Shown here: one piece after another, positions 17,652 to 26,373 of the stretch | How positions within the stretch are numbered: the stretch's first letter is position 1 | How the letters are laid out: every line of letters begins with the position of its first letter | Assembly (NCBI GenBank): GCA_017164015.1 | Contig: CP071065.1 | Location: 3,511,918 to 3,575,917 of the forward strand | Source of the DNA: Nostoc sp. UHCC 0702 | GTDB taxonomy: Bacteria; Cyanobacteriota; Cyanobacteriia; Cyanobacteriales; Nostocaceae | Direction: 5' to 3' | DNA: 64,000 nucleotides | Made by a program: the position numbers and the translations under genes | The notes under the pieces: generated by a model | Told to the model about the DNA's origin: nothing | The model's database searches: none | What the model saw: only the letters and a program-made list of their open reading frames with translations

Positions 17652-19280
17652 CTATTTTGCAGATAGTCTTTCTATTTCTTTTCCCAAGCGCAATCTGGCT
17701 GATTCCAGCACTTTTGTATCACGTGTCCAGTTCTTCCAGCTACTACCAACACCTCGACTAACTTGCAGTGCCCAGTTTCCCCGACCGAGGCGTTTAAGTA
17801 TCTCTATGTATTCATAATCTTCTACTCCCTCTCTCAAATTTTTGAGTCTTATGGAAGGGACAACTCCTTTAATTCCTACTTGTTTTCCTGGATAAACCAA
17901 CATTCCCTCACCAGGATAACGGTTGTCCTCTTGGAAATAAGTTTCAATATCATTCCAAGGGTCTTTTGTCCATAGGTCAACTCGCCAGTATAAAATCCCT
18001 GTTAGTCCAAGACTCTGGCTAATAAAACCTGGCTGAATTCTATAGTTTATGGGGTCAAAGTCTATTTGCCATTTAGGAGAGTAGCTATCTTGTACTAGAG
18101 CGTTATAAGACCAAACTTTACCCTTCTTTTGCAAAACTTCAGATATTCGCTCAGGAACATCATCATACATTTTAGGTAATACCGTCCAGATGTCTACAAC
18201 TGAACGTTTAGTACCAGAACCATCATCGTAAAGTGCAGGATTAGGAGTCATAGCTATGACAGTGGAGACTCCAGCTTTGTGCAAATTGCGTGCCCATTGC
18301 TTCATCGGTTCGATCAAATTTTGGCATTCATCAATTTCATCAGCATATCTAGCGTAGAGAAATAGAGTAGATTGGTGTTGGGCGGCAGTAGTTTTAATCT
18401 CCTCAACAGAAGGGGCTGGCTCCATTTTGCAACTCTTACCGTTAGCCCCACTCCAAAAAGAAAGACCCCGAGAACGAAGTCCCCACTGCTTGATTAGCTC
18501 GATTTCATCTGCTGGATCAAAATGTGCTTCAGGCATTATTTTATGTTTGAGAAGTTCTATCATGTCCCTTTTATCATGATGTTCATAGAACGAAAACTCA
18601 GAATTGAGCGATGGTTTTAAAGGCAATTCAAAATTCCAAACCTTGAGGAGAATTTTACCTGTAACAACTCCGCGATCGCTACTAACAGTATAAGAGCCTT
18701 GGTATTGCCCAGGTTTTGTCTCGCGGGGCACAAATATATCTACCCAAATAGGTTGATTATGCTTAGCTTTTAGGTTGAATGGAACTGCGTCTAACTCAGC
18801 ACCTGTCAGGTTAGTTTTGTCTTCAGGATTAAGAAACGGAATTAACCCATCGGCATACCATCCAGGGCCTGACGGTGAATTGGTACTGCCTCTCTTGTTA
18901 GGACTAGAATGCTTAACATGCACATAATGTTCTCGGTAAAGTGTAATGTTAGTTTTTGGGATGACTTGATTATTAAAACTATACAAGTCTGAAACTTCAA
19001 CCTTCACATTTTTCAGACCAGTTTTTGGTGCTTTAATTCCTATCTGAAAAGCTTCATATTCTCCCCGCCCAGCGTACAGTTCAATATGGGTTTTACTTCT
19101 TGCCGGGTCTTCTCGCTTTATTCTTTCTAGACTTGAAACTACCCATACAGAAACATCATTTTTAGTTAAAAATAAAAATGAGTTGTTTGCTAATAGCCCC
19201 ATATTTGAACAAGCAAATAAAGTAACTATCGTCCCCAGCATCAATATAATCATTTTGGTTATTTGGTTAAACCTTTTCAT
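17652..19280 (-). CDS. DUF4091 lipoprotein, glycoside-hydrolase-like
   Basis: A 542-residue secreted protein. The N-terminus MKRFNQITKMIILMLGTIVTLFACSN is a lipoprotein signal with lipobox LFAC. A beta-sandwich region follows (VWVVSSLERIKREDP, ELYAGRGEYEAFQIGI), then a TIM-barrel-like part and the C-terminal DUF4091 domain with GILYWRVDLWTKDPW and RLKNLREGVEDYEYIEIL. Related proteins are putative glycoside hydrolases. Within this cluster it may trim or release polymer at the outer surface; substrate unknown. It is the last gene of the upstream transcription block. Confidence 0.8.
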   Translation of the reverse strand: MKRFNQITKMIILMLGTIVTLFACSNMGLLANNSFLFLTKNDVSVWVVSSLERIKREDPARSKTHIELYAGRGEYEAFQIGIKAPKTGLKNVKVEVSDLYSFNNQVIPKTNITLYREHYVHVKHSSPNKRGSTNSPSGPGWYADGLIPFLNPEDKTNLTGAELDAVPFNLKAKHNQPIWVDIFVPRETKPGQYQGSYTVSSDRGVVTGKILLKVWNFELPLKPSLNSEFSFYEHHDKRDMIELLKHKIMPEAHFDPADEIELIKQWGLRSRGLSFWSGANGKSCKMEPAPSVEEIKTTAAQHQSTLFLYARYADEIDECQNLIEPMKQWARNLHKAGVSTVIAMTPNPALYDDGSGTKRSVVDIWTVLPKMYDDVPERISEVLQKKGKVWSYNALVQDSYSPKWQIDFDPINYRIQPGFISQSLGLTGILYWRVDLWTKDPWNDIETYFQEDNRYPGEGMLVYPGKQVGIKGVVPSIRLKNLREGVEDYEYIEILKRLGRGNWALQVSRGVGSSWKNWTRDTKVLESARLRLGKEIERLSAK

Positions 19281-19430
19281 CTTCTTCTTTGCGCCTTTGC
19301 AACGGCAGTCGCTTCAAGTCGGCAGAGCCGCCCAACGCGCTGCCTCGTCTTTGCGTGAGACAAAAAAATATTTATCCAAGATGTCTGATAATTATGAAAT
19401 CTTTTTCAATGAATACTAGCCTTGCAACTC

Positions 19431-20567
19431 TTAATTGCTAGCAAACACATCGTCATACAAACTTTCATATTGAGCCACAACAGAGTTTAAAGAAAACAAG
19501 TCAATGACTCTTGTTCGTGCCACTTTTCCTAAAGCTTCTCGTCCCTCTGTTCCTATATCAATCATCGCTTCCCAAGCTTTCGCTAATTTTTGTGGATTTT
19601 TTGGGGGGACGACTTTACCTGTATTGCCAACAATCCAACCGGAGTCTCCTACATCTGTGACTACACAAGGAACCCCACAAGACATTGCTTCTCCAATTAC
19701 ATTAGGAAAACCTTCTCCATAGGAAGCGGAACAGGCAATATCTAAGGCAGCAGTTAAGCGAGGCATATCATGTCGTTCCCCCAGTAAATATATTTGATTA
19801 GCAAGCTCTAATTCATGGATTAGTTGAGATAAAATCTGATTTTCCCAATCAACTTGATCGCCAGCAAGAATAAATTTTACTTGGGGATAATTTTTGAGTA
19901 ATAATGCAGCAGCCTGAAGAAAATTGTGATGATCTTTAATGGGATGATAACGCCCAATCAGACCTATCAATAAAGTATTTTCAGAGACACCTAATTCTGA
20001 ACGAATACTAAGTCTAGCCTCTATCGATGGTGTAAATTCTTCTGTGTCAAAACCATTGGGAATTACACATGTTTTATCAGCACTATACCCGATTTTTTCG
20101 TGTTGTCTAGCACTATTCTGAGAATTGTAAATAATTTTGGTAGGAAATTTGGAAAAATTAGCACATAGTTTAATAACAATAGCTGTTCCTGGTTTTTCTA
20201 GCTCTAAAGAATCAAGTGAATGACGAACATTCCATAAAACAGATATCCGTGCAAATACAAAAAATCTGACAACCTGTGCAACTAAGTTGCCATGATACAT
20301 CCAGCCTTGGATCAAGTCAGGCTTGAGTTGACGTACTAAATCTATCGCTCGCCACATGGCCGCTGGTGTGGGCTGTCCTGCTTTCATATTAATGGTATAT
20401 ACAGGGACACCTAAACTCACGATGCGACCGCCCCATATGCCACGATCTATCAAAGAAATCACAACTGGATTAAAACGCTCTCGATCCATCCTCGAAAGGA
20501 GTTTATAAAGCATGGCTTGAGCGCCTCCAGAGGAGAGTCCTGTAATAATATAAATAATTTTCATCAT
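19431..20567 (-). CDS. glycosyltransferase family 4
   Basis: A 378-residue GT4 enzyme with IYIITGLSSGGAQAMLYKLLSRM at the N-terminus and the donor-binding motif SYGEGFPNVIGEAMSCGVPCVV. It is a clear paralogue of the GT4 at 21753: both share GFPNVIGEAM-CGVPCVVTDVGDS-WIVG and a C-terminal VVPP-NP stretch. The start overlaps the stop of the polymerase gene by 4 bp (ATGA), so the two are translationally coupled. Confidence 0.9.
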   Translation of the reverse strand: MMKIIYIITGLSSGGAQAMLYKLLSRMDRERFNPVVISLIDRGIWGGRIVSLGVPVYTINMKAGQPTPAAMWRAIDLVRQLKPDLIQGWMYHGNLVAQVVRFFVFARISVLWNVRHSLDSLELEKPGTAIVIKLCANFSKFPTKIIYNSQNSARQHEKIGYSADKTCVIPNGFDTEEFTPSIEARLSIRSELGVSENTLLIGLIGRYHPIKDHHNFLQAAALLLKNYPQVKFILAGDQVDWENQILSQLIHELELANQIYLLGERHDMPRLTAALDIACSASYGEGFPNVIGEAMSCGVPCVVTDVGDSGWIVGNTGKVVPPKNPQKLAKAWEAMIDIGTEGREALGKVARTRVIDLFSLNSVVAQYESLYDDVFASN

Positions 20568-21772
20568 AAATTTCTTACTGACGACTTTGGCTCTAATTGG
20601 CTTGCTTCAGTCATCGCAGCCATTAATGCGAACATGATCAGGCTAAAGCGTAAATCTAAAATATTGTGGCTAAATAGTCCCCATATCAGAAAAGAAACTG
20701 TAAAAATCAAACCTATTGATTTGGTTTCTCCTCGTGCGCGCCGTGTTACTACATAAATTAATAAAGGCAACATCAAAATACCTAATATTCCATGATCTGC
20801 CATGTAGTATAAGTATGTGTTGTGTGTAGATATTTCCATATCCCAAACGCGAGTTGAGCCAATTCCGTTGCCTAAAAGTGGATTTTTAGCGAACAAATAC
20901 CAACCTGATAGAGCTATGTTTAAACGGTCGTCAGAAGAGTCATCAGAATAATTAAAAGGTTGTTGGATCAATTCAACCCTTTGCATACTTAAGTGAGGAT
21001 TTTTCAATATATCTTCCCACAAAGGTGAGCCTAAAAAAATCAGAATAGTTGTTATGAATAAAATCCAATATAATAATTGCGAACGATTAATCAAACGAGT
21101 AAATATAAAAAGCATTAAGACAACACAAAAGTTGATAAGAGATGAACGAGAAAATGTCAAAAGAACCCCTATACCAACTATTGATACAAAAGGTAGACGA
21201 TATTTTGGCTGTAGTAGACTCACACTAAAAATCATGCCAATTACTAATGCGGCTCCAGACTTGTTAGGATTGAGGTAGAATCCACTAGATCGACCGATAA
21301 GATCTAATGGACTATTAAATGCAAAAGGATTAAAAAATTGGTATATATTGTTGGTTACAGTAATTAATACTGCAATTAAAGCAGCCCTTCTAGTCCAGAG
21401 ATGAATAATCTGATTTTTAGAAAAAATCAGGTTCATTGTTAGCATAAATATCACTGATGAAATTCTAATTTGTAATTCTTCTAAAAGAATTTGTTGGGGC
21501 TGCGGTATTAAAAAAAATGACAGTAAAGAAATAACAATGAATCCAAAACCCCACATGAACATCGAGTGTGGTAAATAATTGTCTTTTGAAATAAATAATG
21601 GTAAAGATAAAGCACAAAAGACGATTAACCACAAAAAAGGACGGAAAGAGAAAGTTCCTGATGAAAATAAATAAGAATCAATTTCTGTAAAGAAAATAAA
21701 AATGCTCGCAATGGCTAGGGTTAAACGATAAAAAAATAACAAAGTAACTTTTTTATTGATATTGATATTCAT
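20564..21772 (-). CDS. O-antigen polymerase/ligase-like membrane protein (Wzy type)
   Basis: The 402-residue protein is strongly hydrophobic, with about ten predicted membrane helices and one larger external loop (residues ~255-300). That loop carries LIQQPFNYSDDSSDDRLNIALSGWYLF, and the next segment has NPLLGNGIGSTRVWD and STHNTYLYYMADHGILG, the PF04932 signature with its conserved His. It would polymerise repeat units in the periplasm. Its start overlaps the upstream GT4 by 20 bp. Confidence 0.85.
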   Translation of the reverse strand: MNININKKVTLLFFYRLTLAIASIFIFFTEIDSYLFSSGTFSFRPFLWLIVFCALSLPLFISKDNYLPHSMFMWGFGFIVISLLSFFLIPQPQQILLEELQIRISSVIFMLTMNLIFSKNQIIHLWTRRAALIAVLITVTNNIYQFFNPFAFNSPLDLIGRSSGFYLNPNKSGAALVIGMIFSVSLLQPKYRLPFVSIVGIGVLLTFSRSSLINFCVVLMLFIFTRLINRSQLLYWILFITTILIFLGSPLWEDILKNPHLSMQRVELIQQPFNYSDDSSDDRLNIALSGWYLFAKNPLLGNGIGSTRVWDMEISTHNTYLYYMADHGILGILMLPLLIYVVTRRARGETKSIGLIFTVSFLIWGLFSHNILDLRFSLIMFALMAAMTEASQLEPKSSVRNL

Positions 21773-22895
21773 GAGATATTTCTAAAAAAGTAGTTTTGGT
21801 TTTAACGACTAATTGATGAATTGAAAATTGCTCAACGATTCGATGTCTAATGTGTACTGAATTACAACTATTAGTCTCAAGTTTTTCTATCAACTGTTGA
21901 ATAGCAGTTTTTAATGCTTCTGGATTTCTAGGAGGCACAACCATGCTTCTATCCCCTACAATCCAAGCAGAGTCACCCACATCTGTAACTACACAAGGCA
22001 CGCCACAAGCCATTGCCTCTCCAATTACGTTGGGAAACCCTTCGGTGTAGGACGAAGAAACAGCGATATCTAGGGAATTGTATATTGCAGGCATATCTGT
22101 ATGTGCTCCTGCCCAAATAACTTTCTCACTGATACCTAACTCATTAGCCAAATCGTGCAACTCTCGTGTGTAGCTTTCTGAACCACTACCCACACAAACA
22201 AAATGTACGTTCTGCCTCTGTTTGTAGAGTAATGCCGCTGCCTTTATAAATGTAGGATGATCTTTCCTTGGGTCTAGTCGCCCCACTAAACCGATTAAAA
22301 TTGTATTTTCTGAAATTCCCCACTCTGTTCGTACTTTTGCTCTAGCTTCTCGGTCAGGCTGAAATTTTTCGGTATCGATGCCATTAGATATTACTATCAT
22401 TTTGTCAGCAGGAAATCCATGAGTGAGACAATAGGCTTTTCCAGCATGAGAATTGACAACGATCAAGTCCGTAAAGTGAGAAAAAAGACATTCTAACTGA
22501 AAGACAACATTTCCTAGCCAGCCAAACTGATTTGGAGCATGATGAGAATTACGTATCCCCCAAATCATTCGAGTTGAAGGGAAAAAAGGTTTCAATAAAA
22601 TAGTAAGTAAATTGGGTACACCAAGATATCCATGTAATATATCTGGATGTATCTGTTTGAGATGCCGAACAAGATGCCAAAAGAAGCTGAATATATGCCA
22701 ACGGCCTTGTTTTTCTAAACAGATTGTTGAAATTTTACTCTCTTGTAGGTCTTTCACCAAAGAGCCATTAGGATAAAAGTAGAAGACACTGACATCAAAG
22801 CCTTGTTGCTCTAAACCTTTTGCTAGATTTACTAGTTGTGTTTCAGCACCACCATATTTAAGAGAGCGAATGATAAATGCAAGCTTTGTTTTCAT
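21753..22895 (-). CDS. glycosyltransferase family 4
   Basis: A 380-residue GT4 enzyme beginning MKTKLAFIIRSLKYGGAETQL; the donor motif is SYTEGFPNVIGEAMACGVPCVV. It is paralogous to the enzyme at 19431, suggesting the two arose by duplication within the cluster and diverged in acceptor use. The ATG at 22895 is preferred over a TTG four codons upstream. The gene is 17 bp from the flippase stop. Confidence 0.9.
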   Translation of the reverse strand: MKTKLAFIIRSLKYGGAETQLVNLAKGLEQQGFDVSVFYFYPNGSLVKDLQESKISTICLEKQGRWHIFSFFWHLVRHLKQIHPDILHGYLGVPNLLTILLKPFFPSTRMIWGIRNSHHAPNQFGWLGNVVFQLECLFSHFTDLIVVNSHAGKAYCLTHGFPADKMIVISNGIDTEKFQPDREARAKVRTEWGISENTILIGLVGRLDPRKDHPTFIKAAALLYKQRQNVHFVCVGSGSESYTRELHDLANELGISEKVIWAGAHTDMPAIYNSLDIAVSSSYTEGFPNVIGEAMACGVPCVVTDVGDSAWIVGDRSMVVPPRNPEALKTAIQQLIEKLETNSCNSVHIRHRIVEQFSIHQLVVKTKTTFLEISHEYQYQ

Positions 22896-22912
22896 AAAAA
22901 ATACCAATTAAT

Positions 22913-24295
22913 TTATATAATATTTTTTTGAGCAAACATAAATTTATTTAAATTTTTATAGGCGAAAAATAGTAAGTATAAAAATGAAAATAAATATACA
23001 CAGCTTGTAGACAAAGCAATTCCTTTAACTCCAAACCAATACATAAAAAAATAGTTTCCGGCTATATTTATGCTTAAGTTTAATACTGCCCCCCATATCA
23101 AAAGATAAGTAACTTTCATTGATGTAATTAGTCTCATAACAAAGTTTTCCATCACATAAAAAGGAATTTGCAATGCATAACAAGCTTGAATTTGAGCAAC
23201 TAATCGAGTATCGCTAGCGGTAAATGAGCCTCTTTGAAACAGGATTTGAATTATTGGTTCAGCAAGTGCGATTAAGAGTACTGTAAGCGGCACAGTGACA
23301 ATCAAGATCAGCTTTATATATTGCTGAAATGTACGATGTACACCTATCCAATTCTCTTGAGCAATCATCTTAGAAAAATAAGGAACTATAGCAGTGCTGA
23401 GTGCCGTAGTGGTGAGACTTGTTGGAAATGCAGTGACTCTGTAAGCGTAGTTTAGTGCTGCTACACTCCCAGGAGCCAACATTGCTGCCATCGATTGATC
23501 CACCAGAGTTGTGTTGCACATGACAAATGCTCCTACAAGTCTTGGGGTGTACTGACTAGCTAATTGACGTAGGTGAGTATTGAAACCGTACCATTTTGGA
23601 AGTAGTGAAATGCCTTGTTTGTAGACTGCTAATCCTAAAAGAGCTGCTTCTAGGACAGCACCGCAGACTAAGCCGGCTGCCAATGCAAATATGCCATTCG
23701 ACTTAAACACCAGCAGCAATATAACACTCACAATTGAAGTCATAATGGGCAACACAGCTGCTAAAGCAAAACGCTCTTGTGCGTTTAAAATAGCACTCCA
23801 AATGACAATCATCCCACTCAGCAAAATCAGAGGCGCGATCGCATAGAGTAAATGAAAAGTCAGCTCTAATTTTTTAGGATTAAACCCAGCAGCAATGTGT
23901 GGTAAGTATAGGGGCGCACTGGCTACCATCAATAATGTGGTGATTACTAGCAGTCCTAAACCACTGGTTGTAGCTCCAGAAAATAGTCTTTGAGCAGCCT
24001 TTGTGCCTTCTTGCTCTCGTACTTGCATATAGATGGGTATCAGAGCAGTATTAAAAGAGCCAGCGACCACATTGATAATAAAATAAGGAACCACCAAGGC
24101 TATTAAAAATGCATCTAGCTCGTCTCCAGTACCAAACGTCTGAGCAACCACTAATTCTTTACCTACAGCCGCCACTTTAACCAATGCTGTCAATGCAGCA
24201 ATTGTCATAGCTGCGCCAAAAATTTGGCCATTGATAGAGCTACTTGTCAACTTCTTCCACAAATCAAATAAGCTTTGCAAACGCCACATTTTCAT
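22913..24295 (-). CDS. MurJ/MviN-family flippase (Wzx role)
   Basis: The 460-residue protein has ~12-14 membrane helices and the MOP/MviN signature GTGDELDAFLIALVVPYFIINVVAGSFNTALIPIY. In this setting a MurJ-like protein most likely exports lipid-linked repeat units, the job of Wzx, rather than lipid II; cyanobacterial polysaccharide loci often use this branch. The N-terminus MKMWRLQSLFDLWKK is soluble before the first helix. The 278 bp upstream (24296-24573) hold no gene. Confidence 0.85.
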   Translation of the reverse strand: MKMWRLQSLFDLWKKLTSSSINGQIFGAAMTIAALTALVKVAAVGKELVVAQTFGTGDELDAFLIALVVPYFIINVVAGSFNTALIPIYMQVREQEGTKAAQRLFSGATTSGLGLLVITTLLMVASAPLYLPHIAAGFNPKKLELTFHLLYAIAPLILLSGMIVIWSAILNAQERFALAAVLPIMTSIVSVILLLVFKSNGIFALAAGLVCGAVLEAALLGLAVYKQGISLLPKWYGFNTHLRQLASQYTPRLVGAFVMCNTTLVDQSMAAMLAPGSVAALNYAYRVTAFPTSLTTTALSTAIVPYFSKMIAQENWIGVHRTFQQYIKLILIVTVPLTVLLIALAEPIIQILFQRGSFTASDTRLVAQIQACYALQIPFYVMENFVMRLITSMKVTYLLIWGAVLNLSINIAGNYFFMYWFGVKGIALSTSCVYLFSFLYLLFFAYKNLNKFMFAQKNII

Positions 24296-24573
24296 ACCGC
24301 TTTCTATTTTGCAAATTACATGGAAACACCTGCGTCTAAGCTTGGATAAATATCACTGTAAGAATTCAGAAGGAGCCAGTGACGGCTACGCAGGGGTTTC
24401 CTCAAGTAGAGCAACTGGCGTTCAGAATAGTTAAAGAATCAGGAGAACATTTGATGAATAAATGTACAAATCATACTAGATTTCTTCTAAATTCTTGCTG
24501 ATAAATCCTGGATGCTGAATTCTTACATATTGCTGCTCATCCCACCACCAGTAAGTCTAGGCAGCTTGTTAAA

Positions 24574-25365
24574 CTAACTAATCCAAGGTATGTGTGGTAA
24601 TGGTAATTGAGATAAGTTAGTGGATATTTTCAGCAGGTAGAAATATAGCTTGCCCTTCATTGTAATACTATTAATGCAGTTGAAATTCTTGACAACTTCT
24701 CCACCAAATTTCTCTTTAAATTCATTGATGCCTAATTTTGCCTGATCTGTATTTCCGGTATACCAACCACCGAAATCATAAATTCCAATTCCTGAATTTT
24801 TAAATCTCACTATATCTTGCCAGTGATGGTAACGATTTGCTCGTCCTAAAAATGATTGGTAAGAACTATCGTTCCTATTTTTAATAGAAGCAGAATGCAA
24901 AAGGCGCACTCTCTTTTTATTACGATAATAAACATGCCAAACCAAAGGGCTACCATCTTTTGCTTTGACATGTGAGATATTAATCAGACGAGCATCAGCA
25001 CGTTTTTTTAACCAGTCTCTATCAATATTTGCTATACCTTTTTGTACAGCAAACAAATCATAAAATTCAGAAAATCTATTAATAATATCAGAGTTGGTCT
25101 TCTCCCAATATTCGTAAACCACTTCATCTTTTTGCTCTGCTCGTCTAATCTTATATCTGTCATTACTACTGATATTTTGCCAAAGTTCATCATGACTTTT
25201 AGTTAAATCGAGCAGTCTTGTATAGACTTCATTAGACTCAGCACCCTCAATTGGATATTTCCATTGCCAGTAATATAGTACATCTACATTATTTAATTGC
25301 TTTGGCTCTTCGTCAAACCAAACTTCTCCTACCGAAAATATCAATTTTCTTTTGAGAATTATCAT
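24574..25365 (-). CDS. FemAB/GNAT-like acyltransferase domain protein
   Basis: The 263 residues resemble the GNAT-fold FemAB-like proteins found in polysaccharide loci. Supporting stretches are NISSNDRYKIRRAEQKDEVVYEYW (N-lobe), SHVKAKDGSPLVWHVYYRNKKRVRLLHSAS and FKNSGIGIYDFGGWYTG near the C-terminus, then KEKFGGEVVKNF, a classic closing motif. The likely role is acylation of the polymer or transfer of an amino acid to an amino sugar. The family match is from pattern alone, so moderate certainty. Confidence 0.65.
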   Translation of the reverse strand: MIILKRKLIFSVGEVWFDEEPKQLNNVDVLYYWQWKYPIEGAESNEVYTRLLDLTKSHDELWQNISSNDRYKIRRAEQKDEVVYEYWEKTNSDIINRFSEFYDLFAVQKGIANIDRDWLKKRADARLINISHVKAKDGSPLVWHVYYRNKKRVRLLHSASIKNRNDSSYQSFLGRANRYHHWQDIVRFKNSGIGIYDFGGWYTGNTDQAKLGINEFKEKFGGEVVKNFNCINSITMKGKLYFYLLKISTNLSQLPLPHIPWIS

Positions 25366-25395
25366 GCCTTTATTTCCTCTGTGTTAATTAGGTTT

Positions 25396-26352
25396 TTAAT
25401 AACTAGGTTTCAGTCTTTTTAACAAAAATGCCAGCATTGAATTTGAGTTCAAAGCAAATTCATAACTCCTGCCATCTACACAGGCTATCCATTTATTTTT
25501 ATCAACCTGGTGAGGATCGATAGTGTGCATACCTAATTTATTCCAACCATACCCACTAGCTTGAATAATTGGATTGGTTTTCACTGCTTTTTCTTGATAA
25601 TTTGCTGTTGTTAGTTCTGTGATTTCAAATGCCAGAACTTGTTTGCCATAGATATACTCACAATCCTGGGTATATCTCAAAATTTTCTCGTCGAATACTA
25701 TCGTTCGACCTCCCGGTCTAGCTATTTTTGCATTTCCCTTGATAACAGGACTCTGAGGATGTTCAATCCAAGGGCCAGTGGGTTGTTGAGAATAGTAGAG
25801 ATGTAGAATATTTCTTTTTTCTGTTGTTGCTGTAAACAGCCACCATAAATCATGATGTTGAAAAATAGTAGGATCTACAAACTCTTCTCCAGAGAGTAGT
25901 GTTTTGTAGAATGCCCATTGTGTTGGGAAATTAGTTGCTTTGTATAGACGAACCGAACTTGCTTGAGCAGTTTCTGGAATCATATAGTAATCATTATTCC
26001 ATTTAAAAACATATGGGTAAGATAAATGGAATGCTTCTTCAAGCACGATTTTTTGATAATTCCAATTAAAACTATCTTTGCTAGTTGCTAATCCGATATC
26101 TCCTTTATTAGTGCGAGCATTTAGAACTTCAAAAAACATATACCAAGTATCATTTTCATTAAGCATGAATGGGTCAGCTACAAATTCTGCCGTCACATCT
26201 GTGACATCTTTAGCAGTCAAAATAGGATTCTTAATATTTTTGGGAGAAACTAAATTTAAAGGAGATTCACCCGTGTAAATTGCAATTGACCACTCTGAGC
26301 GGATGTTGATTATTTTTTTGATCAAATTTTTCACTAAATTAGTTACTTTCAT
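25396..26352 (-). CDS. GINT1-like / five-bladed beta-propeller sugar-active protein
   Basis: The 318-residue protein has a GH43/GH32-like propeller pattern: ADPFMLNENDTWYMFFEVLNARTNKGDIGLATS, LSYPYVFKWNNDYYMIPETAQASSVRLYKA and DPTIFQHHDLWWLFTA. This matches the N-terminal domain of glucosamine inositolphosphorylceramide transferase-like proteins, which are common in bacterial polysaccharide loci. The activity is uncertain: sugar transfer or hydrolysis. It lies between the FemAB-like gene and the CapD-like gene on one strand. Confidence 0.7.
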   Translation of the reverse strand: MKVTNLVKNLIKKIINIRSEWSIAIYTGESPLNLVSPKNIKNPILTAKDVTDVTAEFVADPFMLNENDTWYMFFEVLNARTNKGDIGLATSKDSFNWNYQKIVLEEAFHLSYPYVFKWNNDYYMIPETAQASSVRLYKATNFPTQWAFYKTLLSGEEFVDPTIFQHHDLWWLFTATTEKRNILHLYYSQQPTGPWIEHPQSPVIKGNAKIARPGGRTIVFDEKILRYTQDCEYIYGKQVLAFEITELTTANYQEKAVKTNPIIQASGYGWNKLGMHTIDPHQVDKNKWIACVDGRSYEFALNSNSMLAFLLKRLKPSY

Positions 26353-26373
26353 GATAATTATCCTTATTTAAGG

